Positions 16,439-24,801 are shown, counted from the stretch's first letter. The stretch: DNA of 64,000 bases from Cellulomonas uda (GCF_006538705.1 NZ_BJLP01000001.1:62001-126000); one strand, 5' to 3'. Notes: generated by a model not told the origin, from the letters alone. Made by a program: numbers and translations.

Positions 16439-17532
16439 GCGGCCCGCGCACGGACGCGCTCGCCGGGCCCCCGGGGCTCGTCCTCGACGCGCGCGTCACC
16501 CGCGGCGCGTTCACCCTCGACGTGGACGTGCGCGTCGCGCCGGGCGAGGTGGTCGCGGTGCTCGGCCCGAACGGGGCGGGCAAGTCCACGCTGCTCAGCG
16601 CCGCCGCCGGGCTCGTCCCGCTCACCGGGGGGCGCGCCGTGCTCGACGGCCGCGTGCTCGACGACGCGCGCACCGGCACGTTCCTCGAGCCCGCGGACCG
16701 GCCCGTCGGGTTCGTGTTCCAGAGCTACCGCCTGTTCCCGCACCTGAGCGTGCTCGACAACGTCGCGTTCTCGCCGCGCGCACGCGGCGCGGGGCGCACG
16801 CGGGCGCGGGCGGTCGCCCGCGACTGGCTCGACCGGCTCGGGCTGGCCGACCTCGCGTCGCGTCGGCCGGGCGACCTGTCCGGTGGGCAGGCGCAGCGCG
16901 TCGCGCTCGCCCGCGCGCTCGCCGGCGCCCCGGACCTGCTGCTGCTCGACGAGCCGCTCGCCGCGCTCGACGCCCGGACGCGGCTCGACGTCCAGTCCGA
17001 GCTCAAGCGGCACCTCGCGGGCTTCGCCGGCCCCTGCCTCGTCGTGACGCACGACCCGCTCGAGGCCCTCATGCTGGCCGACCGGCTCCTCGTCCTCGAG
17101 GGCGGACGCGTGGTGCAGGAGGGCGCGCCCGCGCACGTCGCCCGGCGCCCGGCCACGGAGTACGTCGCCCGGCTGGTCGGGCTGAACCTCTACGCGGGCG
17201 TCGCCGACGGCGACGCGGTGCACCTCGACGGCGGCGGCATGCTCGTCGTCCCGGACCACGGCGAGCGCGGGCCGGTGCTCGTCGCGCTGCGTCCGTCCGC
17301 GGTCGTCGTCAGCCCGCACCGGCCCGACGTCTCGAGCGTCCGGAACACGTGGCCCGCGACCGTCGTCGGCCTGACCATGCTCACCGACCGCGTGCGCCTG
17401 GACCTCGCGGGCGAGCCGTCCGCGCTCGTCGACGTCACGCCCGCCGCGGTCGCCGAGCTCGGGCTCGCGCCCGGCGACCGGGTGTGGCTGTCCGCCAAGG
17501 CCACCGAGCTCGAGGTCTACGCCCGCGGGTAG
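16435..17532 (+). CDS. modC: Molybdate ABC transporter ATP-binding protein
   Basis: This 365-residue ATPase energises molybdate uptake. It has Walker A GPNGAGKST, the Q-loop FQSYRLFPHLSV, the signature LSGGQAQRVALARALA, Walker B LLLLDEPLAALD and the switch VTHDP. A C-terminal TOBE domain (about 295-365) is the regulatory molybdate-binding part typical of ModC. The GTGA overlap with modB shows translational coupling. It ends the operon, four bases before the convergent DUF2071 gene. Confidence 0.94.
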   Translation: MSGPRTDALAGPPGLVLDARVTRGAFTLDVDVRVAPGEVVAVLGPNGAGKSTLLSAAAGLVPLTGGRAVLDGRVLDDARTGTFLEPADRPVGFVFQSYRLFPHLSVLDNVAFSPRARGAGRTRARAVARDWLDRLGLADLASRRPGDLSGGQAQRVALARALAGAPDLLLLDEPLAALDARTRLDVQSELKRHLAGFAGPCLVVTHDPLEALMLADRLLVLEGGRVVQEGAPAHVARRPATEYVARLVGLNLYAGVADGDAVHLDGGGMLVVPDHGERGPVLVALRPSAVVVSPHRPDVSSVRNTWPATVVGLTMLTDRVRLDLAGEPSALVDVTPAAVAELGLAPGDRVWLSAKATELEVYARG

Positions 17533-17536
17533 CGCG

Positions 17537-18277
17537 TCAGGCGCCCGCGTCCGCGGGCGTGCCGAACACCGTGCGGACGCCGCGGGAGAACAGGACCGAG
17601 TCCGGCGGGCGGTCCGCGACGCCCGGGAGCCCGCACGCGGCGAGGAGCCGCTCGTCGAGCGTCAGCAGCTCGGCGGTGCGCAGCGGCCAGGGCTCGTGGT
17701 GGTTGCGCAGGTAGAGGGTGCGGCCGTACGCCCGCGTGTGCAGCGCCCAGCGCGCGGTGAGGAAGTCGGCCAGCGGGTCGCCCGGCGGGAGCGGCTCGCC
17801 CGGCCGCACGACGACGCGCGTCGTCGCGTCCCGCGGACCGGGCCACCGCCGCCGCGAGGTGTACGTGAGCACGCCGTCCTGCTCGGTCACGCGCATCCGG
17901 GCCCACGTGTACGGCAGCGCGAGCGCCGCACGCGAGCCGAGGACGAACGCCAGCCGGGCCGCCTCGAGCGTCAGGAAGACGACCGCTCGGCGCCCCTGCG
18001 CGTCGACCGAGTAGAGGCGGACGTTCGTCTCGGGGAACGTGCCGAGCCAGGGGATGCGCGGACCGGCCGCCGCGCCCGCGCCGACCATGCGGAACGGCAC
18101 CAGCCCGACCCAGCTCGACCCGTCGTGCACGTCCGGCCGCGTCCCGGGCGGCAGGAGCGGCGCGACGACGTCCTCGTCGACCCGCCAGTGCACGAACGTC
18201 AGGTCCCGCCACGACTGCCGCAGGACTGCGCGCCCGCGCAGCGGGGGTGGGCTCGCCGTGACGGGCTCGGGCTGCAT
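17537..18277 (-). CDS. DUF2071 (YqjF-like) protein
   Basis: This 246-residue protein matches DUF2071: an N-terminal QSWRDLTFVHWRVDEDVVAPLLP, cited as pattern of W and P residues, then WVGLVPFRMVG, the loop ETNVRLYSVD, and a C-terminal ALHTRAYGRTLYLRNHHEPWPL. The family has an acetoacetate-decarboxylase-like barrel; no reaction has been shown for most members. The ATG at 18277 is clear. It is convergent with modC and lies 40 bases from the deiodinase-like gene on the same strand. Confidence 0.85.
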   Translation of the reverse strand: MQPEPVTASPPPLRGRAVLRQSWRDLTFVHWRVDEDVVAPLLPPGTRPDVHDGSSWVGLVPFRMVGAGAAAGPRIPWLGTFPETNVRLYSVDAQGRRAVVFLTLEAARLAFVLGSRAALALPYTWARMRVTEQDGVLTYTSRRRWPGPRDATTRVVVRPGEPLPPGDPLADFLTARWALHTRAYGRTLYLRNHHEPWPLRTAELLTLDERLLAACGLPGVADRPPDSVLFSRGVRTVFGTPADAGA

Positions 18278-18317
18278 GCCCCCATCGTGCCTGCTCGCCG
18301 CCGCTCCCGGTTCTCCG

Positions 18318-19109
18318 TCAGAGGGCCACGAGGAGGCCTACCGCGGCCGCGAGGGCGACGCACGTGAGGGCCGCCGCGGCGGCGGGTCCCCGCCGGTCGA
18401 GGGGCAGGCCACGCAGGAGCCCGGCGGCCCGCCCGAGCAGGGCCAGGGGCGGGACCGCGCGCCACACGTCGCGTTCGGCCTTGCTGCCCGCGCGGCGGAC
18501 GACCGCGGGCAGGTGTCCGATCGCCTCGAGCAGAGGGCGGGCCGTGCTGCCGCGCCGGCGGCGCGGCGCCGTCCCGCGCAGGACGTGCTCGACGGCCGCC
18601 CGCACCGCGGCCGCGTCGTTGGCCCAGTGGACGCGTGCGGTGATGGTCCCGTCGGGCCGCAGGACGTACGCCGAGTTGGGCTTGGGCCCGACGGCGCGGT
18701 GGAGCGTGCCCACCACGTCGTCGACCGCGACCTCGAACGGGACGCTCAGGTCGTCGCGCATCGCGGCTGCGTGCGCGGCCTTCTGCTCGTCGGTGCGCGG
18801 CTGCGGCAGGAGCTCGCCGGGGTGCGCCTCGCGGGTCTGCACGAGCACGAAGCGGACCCGGTCGGCGTACTCGTCGTGCAGGTCGCGCAGGTGCGGCACG
18901 GCGCTGCGGGTCACGGGGCAGGTCTGTGACCCGAACACGAGCAGCACGGGACGGTGGCCGAGCGCGTCGCTGCGGAACCGGGTGCCGTCGAGCGTCGGGA
19001 GGTCGAACGCGGGGATGCGGTCGCCGGGTGCGGGGTCGGTCGGGAGGTAGCGCATGTCGGCGAGCACGTCGCGCGTGCGCAGGTCGTCGAACAGGTAGGT
19101 GGTCGGCAT
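18318..19109 (-). CDS. Deiodinase/peroxiredoxin-like thioredoxin-fold protein with C-terminal helix
   Basis: This 263-residue protein has a thioredoxin-like fold of the AhpC/TSA to iodothyronine-deiodinase group. The redox site FGSQTCPVTRSAVPHL has a single Cys64, and VLVQTREAHPGEL matches the deiodinase-family loop with Glu-Ala-His-Pro. A cytoplasmic basic region and a hydrophobic C-terminal helix (AAAALTCVALAAAVGLLVAL) suggest a membrane-anchored tail. It is probably a thiol peroxidase or reductase, not a hormone enzyme. A perfect palindrome of the TetR type lies 17 bases upstream of its ATG, and the TetR gene follows upstream on the same strand. Confidence 0.8.
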   Translation of the reverse strand: MPTTYLFDDLRTRDVLADMRYLPTDPAPGDRIPAFDLPTLDGTRFRSDALGHRPVLLVFGSQTCPVTRSAVPHLRDLHDEYADRVRFVLVQTREAHPGELLPQPRTDEQKAAHAAAMRDDLSVPFEVAVDDVVGTLHRAVGPKPNSAYVLRPDGTITARVHWANDAAAVRAAVEHVLRGTAPRRRRGSTARPLLEAIGHLPAVVRRAGSKAERDVWRAVPPLALLGRAAGLLRGLPLDRRGPAAAAALTCVALAAAVGLLVAL

Positions 19110-19125
19110 GGTGGTCCCTTCGATG

Positions 19126-19147
19126 GAGTTGACCGATCGGTCAACTC
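19126..19147. promoter_or_regulatory. 22-bp perfect palindromic TetR operator
   Basis: GAGTTGACCGA is followed immediately by its exact reverse complement TCGGTCAACTC. It lies between the TetR gene and the deiodinase-like gene. The same core occurs at 19821-19840 upstream of the TetR gene. Confidence 0.85.
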
Positions 19148-19208
19148 AGTGGGTACGGGTCGGTGTCGGCCTGGGGCAGAGGGTCAGCGAGGGAGGGTCG
19201 CGAGGGGG

Positions 19209-19802
19209 TCAGCGAGGGAGAAGCAGGAGGGTCCGGACGAGGGGGCGCAGCGGGTCGAGCGCCCCCGGGTCGTCCTCGGCCTTCGCCAGGACGCTGTAGC
19301 CCTGGATGCAGGCCACGACGGCGCGCGCGGCCGACGTCGCGTCGAGGGTCGGCTCGACGTCGCCCCGGACCTGCGCCTCACGGACGACGTCGGCGATGCG
19401 GTCGGTCCACGCCGCGAGCACCTCGGTGATGCGGGCGCGCATCACCGGCTCGTGGGCCGAGAGCTCGGCCGCGAGGTTGCCCAGCGGGCAGCCGGGCACC
19501 CCGCCCAGGTGCTCGCGCATGGTGCGCATCATCGACGCGTAGCCGGCAAGGAACGCGTCCAGGCGGTCGAGCGGTGGGCCCTGCGCCCCCAGCGTCTGGT
19601 CGAGCAGCGCGCGCATGAGCTCCCAGTTGCGGTCGAGGACCGCGAGGCCGAGCGCCTGCTTCGACGGGAAGAAGTGGTACAGGCTGCCCTTGTTGACCCG
19701 GGCCGCCCGGCACACGTCGTCCACGCCGACGTCGGCGTACGTCGACGCGTGCACGAGGTCGCGCGCGGTCGTGAGCAGCCGCTCCCGGGTGTCCCTCGCC
19801 AT
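19209..19802 (-). CDS. TetR/AcrR family regulator (TetR_C-type)
   Basis: This 197-residue repressor has an N-terminal HTH (YADVGVDDVCRAARVNKGSLYHFF as pattern, with SLYHFFPSK typical) and a ligand domain of the kind seen in YxaF/LmrA-like regulators (GCPLGNLAAELS). The palindromes at 19126 and 19821 flank the gene, so it probably represses both itself and the deiodinase-like gene. The ATG at 19800-19802 gives the standard start MARDTRERLL. Confidence 0.9.
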   Translation of the reverse strand: MARDTRERLLTTARDLVHASTYADVGVDDVCRAARVNKGSLYHFFPSKQALGLAVLDRNWELMRALLDQTLGAQGPPLDRLDAFLAGYASMMRTMREHLGGVPGCPLGNLAAELSAHEPVMRARITEVLAAWTDRIADVVREAQVRGDVEPTLDATSAARAVVACIQGYSVLAKAEDDPGALDPLRPLVRTLLLLPR

Positions 19803-19820
19803 GCCGCCACGCTAGAGGCG

Positions 19821-19840
19821 AGTTGACGGATCGGTCAACT
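19821..19840. promoter_or_regulatory. Second TetR operator (autoregulatory)
   Basis: AGTTGACGGATCGGTCAACT differs by one base from the perfect palindrome at 19126-19147. It lies 18 bases upstream of the TetR start. Confidence 0.8.
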
Positions 19841-19925
19841 ACGTCGACCGCGGAACCGAAGGTCACGCGGGGAGACGGGTGTGGGCTGAGAGACTGGCCG
19901 GGACGACGAGCGAGCGGGAGCATGC

Positions 19926-20531
19926 ATGGACCTGGACGTCGCGGCGGCCCTCGAGGACGCCCGCACCGAGTACGACAAGATGGTCGCGGGCGACTGGTAC
20001 CGCTACCGCCACGGCCCCGAGCTCGCGGACCTGACGACCACGACGCAGCGCACGTGCCGCCGCATCACCGCCCTGTACGACGAGGACCGCGCGGCCGCGC
20101 ACGCGCTGTTCCGCGAGCTGCTCGGCACCGTCGGCGAGGGAGTCGACTTCCGCCCGCCGTTCTACCTGGACTACGGGCACCGCCTGCACGTCGGCGACCG
20201 GACGTTCATCAACGCCGACTTCCTCACGCTCGGCGGTGGCGAGATCCGCATCGGTGCCGACGTGCTGATCGGCCCGAGCGTGCGCCTGTACACCCCGACG
20301 CACGTGCTCGACCCGGAGCTGCGCCCGCAGGGTTGGGAGCGGGTCTCGCCCGTCACGATCGAGGACGGTGCCTGGCTGGGTGGCAGCGTCGTCGTGTGCC
20401 CCGGCGTCACGATCGGGTCGCGCTCGGTCGTCGGCGCGGGGTCGGTCGTCACCAAGGACGTCCCGCCCGACGTCGTCGTCGCCGGCAACCCCGCCCGCGT
20501 GGTCCGGGGGCTCGCGCCGGACGCCTCGTGA
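19926..20531 (+). CDS. Maltose/galactoside O-acetyltransferase-like protein
   Basis: This 201-residue enzyme has an N-terminal Mac domain (KMVAGDWYRYR, about 18-70) and a left-handed beta-helix of hexapeptide repeats (IGADVLIGPSVRLYTPTH, then VVCPGVTIGSRSVVGAGSVVTKDVP as pattern). The catalytic His is in TPTHVLD. It transfers acetyl groups to sugars. A paralogue is at 30994-31587. It overlaps the next gene by four bases (GTGA), suggesting co-translation. Confidence 0.88.
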   Translation: MDLDVAAALEDARTEYDKMVAGDWYRYRHGPELADLTTTTQRTCRRITALYDEDRAAAHALFRELLGTVGEGVDFRPPFYLDYGHRLHVGDRTFINADFLTLGGGEIRIGADVLIGPSVRLYTPTHVLDPELRPQGWERVSPVTIEDGAWLGGSVVVCPGVTIGSRSVVGAGSVVTKDVPPDVVVAGNPARVVRGLAPDAS

Positions 20532-21103
20532 GGCGACCGGTCCGTCGGGTGGCGGTGAGCGCCCTGGTCGCCGCCCTGCTCGCGGCCGCGGGTGCGGCCG
20601 GTGGCGCCGCGTTCCACCGGTACGAGGTGCAGCCGTCCGACGACGAGCTGGTGGCGCAGGCGCGCGAGATCGACGTCCCGGGGCTCGTCGCCGACAGCGA
20701 GCCCGCGGTCGTCGGGAGGTTCACGCCGACGCTCACCCGCGGGTCCGTGCTGCTCGACGCGACGGCGGACGCGGGCCTGGACGGCGCAGCGGTCGCGACC
20801 GCGCTCGAGGCACAGGGGTGGGGCGGCGTCGAGGTGACGACGAGCAAGCGGTCGCAGGTCGTGACGGCCTCGCGCGGCGCGGTCGATCTTGACGTCCGTC
20901 TGTGGCTGGAGCCGGGCGGCGCCGACGTGACGCTCGAGCTGTCCCGAGGCGACGCCTCGCCGCCGCTCGTCGTCACCGTCCTGCTGGGCGCCGCCCTCGG
21001 CGCGGCGGTCGGTGCGCTGCTCGGCGTCGTCGTCGCGAGACGGCAGCGGGGTCCTCAGCCCTCCGGCCGGTCCCACTCGGAGTCGAGGACCGCGTACAGG
21101 TAG
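20528..21103 (+). CDS. Putative membrane protein, 191 aa
   Basis: I do not recognise the family. It has an N-terminal helix (VSALVAALLAAAGAAGGAAF), an extracytoplasmic domain of about 120 residues with beta-type character (GWGGVEVTTSKRSQVVTASRG) and a C-terminal helix (VVTVLLGAALGAAVGALLGVVV) followed by a short basic tail. The GTG start overlaps the acetyltransferase stop. Its last 49 bases overlap the convergent GNAT gene. Confidence 0.65.
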   Translation: MRRPVRRVAVSALVAALLAAAGAAGGAAFHRYEVQPSDDELVAQAREIDVPGLVADSEPAVVGRFTPTLTRGSVLLDATADAGLDGAAVATALEAQGWGGVEVTTSKRSQVVTASRGAVDLDVRLWLEPGGADVTLELSRGDASPPLVVTVLLGAALGAAVGALLGVVVARRQRGPQPSGRSHSESRTAYR

Positions 21104-21642
21104 GCGTCGTGCCACACCGGTCGGCCGGCATCATCGGTGCTGAACGACGCGGCCTGCCGCACATGCCCCTCGCGACGCAGGCCCAGGCGCTCGAGCAGCC
21201 GCCAGGAGGCGTCGTTGCGCGGGTCGCAGTGCGCCGACACCCGGTGCGCGCCCCACAGCCCGAAGCAGACGTCCAGCAGCGCGCGGCACGCCTCGGTCGC
21301 GTACCCCTGGTGCCAGTGGTCGGGGTGGAACACGTACCCGAGCGTGTACCCGCGCCACTCGTGCGGGTCGTCGTGGTGCAGGTAGAGGGTGCCGACGAGG
21401 GCGCCGTCGCTGCCCCGGCACACCGCCCAGAACGACGGGTCGTGCGCGCGGGTGGCGGCGAGCGCGTCGCACTGCGCGCGCGTCTGCACTCCGTAGGGCT
21501 CGAACCGCACGGCCTCGGGCCGGGACAGAGAGGCGTGCAGGCCCTCGCCGTCGTCGGGCGTGAACCGCCGCAGGAGCACCCGGTCCGCGCGGACGGTGGT
21601 GGTCAGGGCGGGCTGGCACCCGGGCAGGTGCGCGGACGTCAT
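21055..21642 (-). CDS. GNAT acetyltransferase (RimJ/RimL-like)
   Basis: This 195-residue protein is a RimJ-type GNAT: LLRRFTPDDGEGLHASLS at the N terminus, the substrate loop GYTLGYVFHPDHWHQGYATEA with the acetyl-CoA motif Q-G-Y-A-T, and RVSAHCDPRNDASWRLLERLG. Members acetylate protein N termini or small amines. ATG 21640-21642 is the start. It overlaps the 3' end of the membrane-protein gene. Confidence 0.87.
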   Translation of the reverse strand: MTSAHLPGCQPALTTTVRADRVLLRRFTPDDGEGLHASLSRPEAVRFEPYGVQTRAQCDALAATRAHDPSFWAVCRGSDGALVGTLYLHHDDPHEWRGYTLGYVFHPDHWHQGYATEACRALLDVCFGLWGAHRVSAHCDPRNDASWRLLERLGLRREGHVRQAASFSTDDAGRPVWHDAYLYAVLDSEWDRPEG

Positions 21643-21694
21643 CACCGCAGCGTGCACCCGCAGCCGCGCCTGCGCCGCGGACCTTCGTCCGCCG

Positions 21695-22258
21695 TCAGGA
21701 GCGTCGGACCGCGTGCCGCACGTAGACCACGCCGTTGTCGAAGCGGCGCAGGTCGAGCAGCTCCAGGTCGAGGCGCACGCCCAGCGGCAGAGCGGGCTTG
21801 CCGCCACCCACGGCCACCGGGCACAGGAGCAGCACGCACTCGTCGACCAGCCCGTGCCGGAACGCCTCCGCGCCGATGGTCGCGCCGCCGATGCTCAGGT
21901 CCGACGCCGACTCGTCCTTGAGCCGTCGCACCGCGTCGGGGTCGAACCTGCGCTCGACCCGGGTGCGTGCGGTCGACACCTCGTCGAGCGACGTGGAGTA
22001 GACCACCTTGTCGGTGTCACGCCAGATCTGCGCGTACTCGCGGACCACCGCGGGCTCGTCGACCAGCCAGTCGTCGTCCTCCCAGACGCGCATCGTGTCG
22101 TACATGCGACGCCCGTACAGCGACGTGCCGATGCCCCGCTCGTGGTCGTTCCAGAACTGGTGCACGGCCTCGTCGGGGACCGACCAGTCGAACGCGCCCG
22201 ACGAGTCCTCCAGGTACCCGTCGAGGGAGACGTTCGCCGCGTAGATGAGCTTGCCCAT
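21695..22258 (-). CDS. Dihydrofolate reductase-like (RibD C-terminal domain) protein
   Basis: This 187-residue protein belongs to the RibD_C/DHFR-like NADPH reductases: the start KLIYAANVSLDGYLED, the motif LYGRRMYDTM, a SIGGATIGAEAFRHGLVDE loop and a C-terminal LLDLRRFDNGVVYVRH. Most such stand-alone proteins have unknown substrates. ATG 22258 is followed by the standard start. It is on the same strand as the GNAT gene, 52 bases upstream of it, so they may be co-transcribed. Confidence 0.85.
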   Translation of the reverse strand: MGKLIYAANVSLDGYLEDSSGAFDWSVPDEAVHQFWNDHERGIGTSLYGRRMYDTMRVWEDDDWLVDEPAVVREYAQIWRDTDKVVYSTSLDEVSTARTRVERRFDPDAVRRLKDESASDLSIGGATIGAEAFRHGLVDECVLLLCPVAVGGGKPALPLGVRLDLELLDLRRFDNGVVYVRHAVRRS

Positions 22259-22377
22259 GACTGCCTCCCGGTCGACGGACCTTCAGGCTCGCGGGTCACC
22301 GTGGGGACCGGCAAGAGGCAGGCCGCGGCCCGGTACGACGGGGACGTCGGCTCGCGAGCCGATGTCCCCGTCGTCGG

Positions 22378-23748
22378 TCAGGAACCGCAGGTCAGGGTGG
22401 GCGTGCCGGGCGCACCCGTGCCGATGAACCCGAAGGTCGTCGAGCCGCCGGGCGCGAGGCTGCCGTTGTACGGCGCGTTGCGCACGGTCGCCGTCGAGCC
22501 GGACGTCGTCGCGACGCCGTTCCACGCCGTGCTCACCGACATGCCGGAGGCCGTGACGGTCCACGACGAGAGCGCGGACGCGCCGGCCTTGACGGTGACC
22601 TCGCCCTGGTAGCCGCCGGGCCAGGTGCTGACGGCCCGGAACGTGGCGGTGCAGACGGCGGTGTCGCCCGTCGGGTCGTCCGTCGGGTCCTCGGTGGGCT
22701 CGTCGGTGGGGTCCTCGGTCGGGTCCTCCGTCGGGTCCTCTGTCGGGTCCTCGGTGGGCTCGTCGGTGGGGTCCTCGGTCGGCTCCTCCGTCGGGTCCGT
22801 GCCGCCCGTCGTCGTGTACGAGACGACCGTGCGCGGTGCCGAGCACTTGCCGCCGCAGCTCGACGGCAGGGAGAAGGAGTACTCGCGGCCGCCGAACAGG
22901 TACTCGTCGTCGACGTCCTTGACGCGGATCTTGTAGTCGGTGCCGCCCGTCGTCGTCGGCTTCAGCAGGAAAGACTGGCCCATGTCGACGTTCATCGGGG
23001 TCTGCACCCAGGCGCCGTCGGCGTAGTGCTCGATGCCGTGGATGCCGTTGGGTAGGTGGTTGATCGACACCCCGGCCCACCACTTCTCCGAGCCCTGGAT
23101 GAACCCGATCTCGATGTCGCCGGAGTAGTTCGGCGCCTCGATGAACTCCCACGTCACCTTGCGGTTGCCCCAGTGGGCGGGCTCGAGGTCACCGACCGGT
23201 GCGCCGTTCTTGACGAACGTGTTGATCGACGCGTGCGCGAGGTCCAGGTGGTACGGGTCGTCGCGGCACCACGCGTTCGGGTCGCCGCAGGAGTCCGCGA
23301 CGAGCATGTCGAGCGTCGCGCCGTTGTACTTGTCCTCGACCCACGACCCGTTGCGGCAGAACGCCTGCCCGGCGGCGCCGTCGTTGATGCCGGTGCAGTA
23401 GTCGTCGATCGAGACGCGCACCCAGCGCCCGCAGTTGCGGCCGTTGTCGAACATGCCGACCTTCGGGTCGTTCGCGGCCATGGGGCGCGGGTACATCGCG
23501 TAGTCGCCGGGGGTGTCGTAGACGTTCAGCGCGATCCAGTTCTGCGTCTCGAGCTGGTCCTGCGGCAGCCCGCAGCCGCCGTAGGGCGCGCCGAGGTTGT
23601 CGAACCACGTCGCGTTGCCCGTCACCGGCTCGGTCTCGCCGCCGGGCGGTACGGCGTCCGCCTGGGACTGCACGCCGACGAGCGCGCCACCCGCCAGCAC
23701 CACGGCGAGCAGACGGCTCCATGAACGGATCTTCCCGGGCGACGACAT
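22378..23748 (-). CDS. Secreted expansin-like protein with CBM2
   Basis: This 456-residue secreted protein has a signal peptide (about 1-32), an expansin-like double-psi barrel (about 43-165; GNATWFDN, NCGRWVRVSIDDYC, the expansin-type HLDLAHASI), a beta-sandwich resembling expansin domain 2 (about 166-295; VTWEFIEAPNYSGDIEIGF), a Thr-Glu-Asp-Pro linker and CBM2 (about 355-456). Expansin-like proteins loosen cellulose without hydrolysis. I first considered an AA10 oxygenase because of the CBM2 context, but there is no N-terminal His after a signal cleavage. A palindrome-like GCGCAAATCGATTACGCGC lies at 23835-23853, 90 bases upstream. Confidence 0.8.
   Translation of the reverse strand: MSSPGKIRSWSRLLAVVLAGGALVGVQSQADAVPPGGETEPVTGNATWFDNLGAPYGGCGLPQDQLETQNWIALNVYDTPGDYAMYPRPMAANDPKVGMFDNGRNCGRWVRVSIDDYCTGINDGAAGQAFCRNGSWVEDKYNGATLDMLVADSCGDPNAWCRDDPYHLDLAHASINTFVKNGAPVGDLEPAHWGNRKVTWEFIEAPNYSGDIEIGFIQGSEKWWAGVSINHLPNGIHGIEHYADGAWVQTPMNVDMGQSFLLKPTTTGGTDYKIRVKDVDDEYLFGGREYSFSLPSSCGGKCSAPRTVVSYTTTGGTDPTEEPTEDPTDEPTEDPTEDPTEDPTEDPTDEPTEDPTDDPTGDTAVCTATFRAVSTWPGGYQGEVTVKAGASALSSWTVTASGMSVSTAWNGVATTSGSTATVRNAPYNGSLAPGGSTTFGFIGTGAPGTPTLTCGS
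22672..22802 (-). repeat. TEDPTDEP linker repeat in the expansin-like gene
   Basis: Repeated 12-base units of GTC GGG TCC TCG type (on the plus strand) encode an acidic Pro-Thr-Glu-Asp linker between the expansin-like part and CBM2. Confidence 0.75.
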
Positions 23749-23859
23749 GACGAGCTCCTCTGGTGGTCAGCGATCGGCCCGAGTCTTCACCTCCGCGCGG
23801 GCCCCGGGCGGCGGGGTCGTCCCACCTGCCCGGGGCGCAAATCGATTACGCGCGGCTGG

Positions 23860-24231
23860 TCAGGCAGGCGGACGGCTGAAGAGGTTCACGACGTTCCCGT
23901 CCGGGTCCCGGAGCAGGGCGGACCGGTTGCCCCACGGCATGGTCGACGGCGGCAGGACGACGTCCTGCGGGTCGGGCTGGAGCCGGGCGAGCTCGGCGTC
24001 GACGTCGGCGACCTCGAACTCGACGATCACCGAGCGGTTGGCCGCGGGTGTCACCGCGCCGCCGAGCATCGCGACGGTCTGCGTGCTCGCAATGGCGAGG
24101 GCCGCGCCCGGTCCGCCGAGCTGAGCGAAGACCGGGGCGGGACGGGCCGCGACCTGCCCGGTGAGGCGCTCGTAGAACGCGACCAGGCGGTCGACGTCGT
24201 CGGTGACGAGACGGATCGAAGCGAACGGCAC
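23860..24231 (-). CDS. VOC (glyoxalase/bleomycin resistance) family protein
   Basis: This 123-residue protein has the VOC layout: FASIRLVTDDVDRLVAFYERLTG at the N terminus (as pattern), a middle strand with VIVEFEVADVDAELARL, and GNRSALLRDPDGNVVNLF at the C terminus, where the metal-ligand Glu of many members is Asn-Leu-Phe. GTG at 24229-24231 fits the domain start. Directly upstream on the same strand are 16 codons that look like the start of a different gene (see 24234-24281), so the promoter context was rearranged. Confidence 0.8.
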   Translation of the reverse strand: MPFASIRLVTDDVDRLVAFYERLTGQVAARPAPVFAQLGGPGAALAIASTQTVAMLGGAVTPAANRSVIVEFEVADVDAELARLQPDPQDVVLPPSTMPWGNRSALLRDPDGNVVNLFSRPPA

Positions 24232-24233
24232 GG

Positions 24234-24281
24234 GGCGCGCAGCTCGTCCACGAGCGCGTAGAGGCGGTCCGTCCGGTTCAC
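24234..24281 (-). pseudogene. Sixteen-codon remnant of a WYL/YafY-type regulator
   Basis: The GTG overlapping the MarR stop (GTGA) starts the peptide VNRTDRLYALVDELRA, which is the typical start of HTH-WYL regulators. After this the frame meets the VOC gene and ends. It suggests that a regulator gene, once translationally coupled to MarR, was deleted. Confidence 0.35.
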
Positions 24282-24733
24282 GGGGTGGATGCCTCGTCGC
24301 GTCCGTCCGCACGGTGCTCGTCCCAGGCGACGATGCGGGCGAGCAGCGGGACGGCGGCCTCGATCGTCTGCTTCTCCCGGGGGTCGAGCGCCTCGGCCAG
24401 CGCGAGCGTGAGCCAGTCCGTCCGGCGCCGCCGCTCCTGCTCGAGCGCGGCGCGGCCGTGCGCGGTGAGCACCAGCGGCGACTTGCGGCCGTCCGTCGGG
24501 TCCGTGGAGCGCTCGACGAGGCCCTCGTCCTCGAGCGCGCGGACCGTGCGCGCCATCGACTGGGGGCGGACGCGCTGGGCGCCGGCGAGCTCGCTGGTGG
24601 TCAGCGCCCCCTCGCGTGCGAGCAGCCCGAGGACCGCGGTCAGGGCCTGGGGGCGGGGGTCCTCGGCGCGTCCTCGCCTCACGAGCCGGCCCAGCTGCAA
24701 GCGGAGCTCGGCGGCCAGCAGTGCGTCGTCCAT
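24278..24733 (-). CDS. MarR family transcriptional regulator
   Basis: This 151-residue regulator has a winged helix (ALTTSELAGAQRVRPQSMARTVRALEDEGLVERSTDPTDGR as pattern; the wing Asp-x-Arg is DPTDGR). The ATG at 24731-24733 is clear. It is divergent from the isochorismatase-like gene with inverted repeats in the 112 bases between, so it probably represses that gene and itself. Confidence 0.88.
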   Translation of the reverse strand: MDDALLAAELRLQLGRLVRRGRAEDPRPQALTAVLGLLAREGALTTSELAGAQRVRPQSMARTVRALEDEGLVERSTDPTDGRKSPLVLTAHGRAALEQERRRRTDWLTLALAEALDPREKQTIEAAVPLLARIVAWDEHRADGRDEASTP

Positions 24734-24801
24734 GCCCGCAGCGTACGCCAGACGAACAGCACAACTGTGCAGTCTTGCTTGACATCGAGCATCACGGCGA
24801 T

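Noticed and set aside
22378-23748. AA10 lytic polysaccharide monooxygenase
   Set aside because: No N-terminal His after the signal peptide; motifs fit an expansin-like protein instead.
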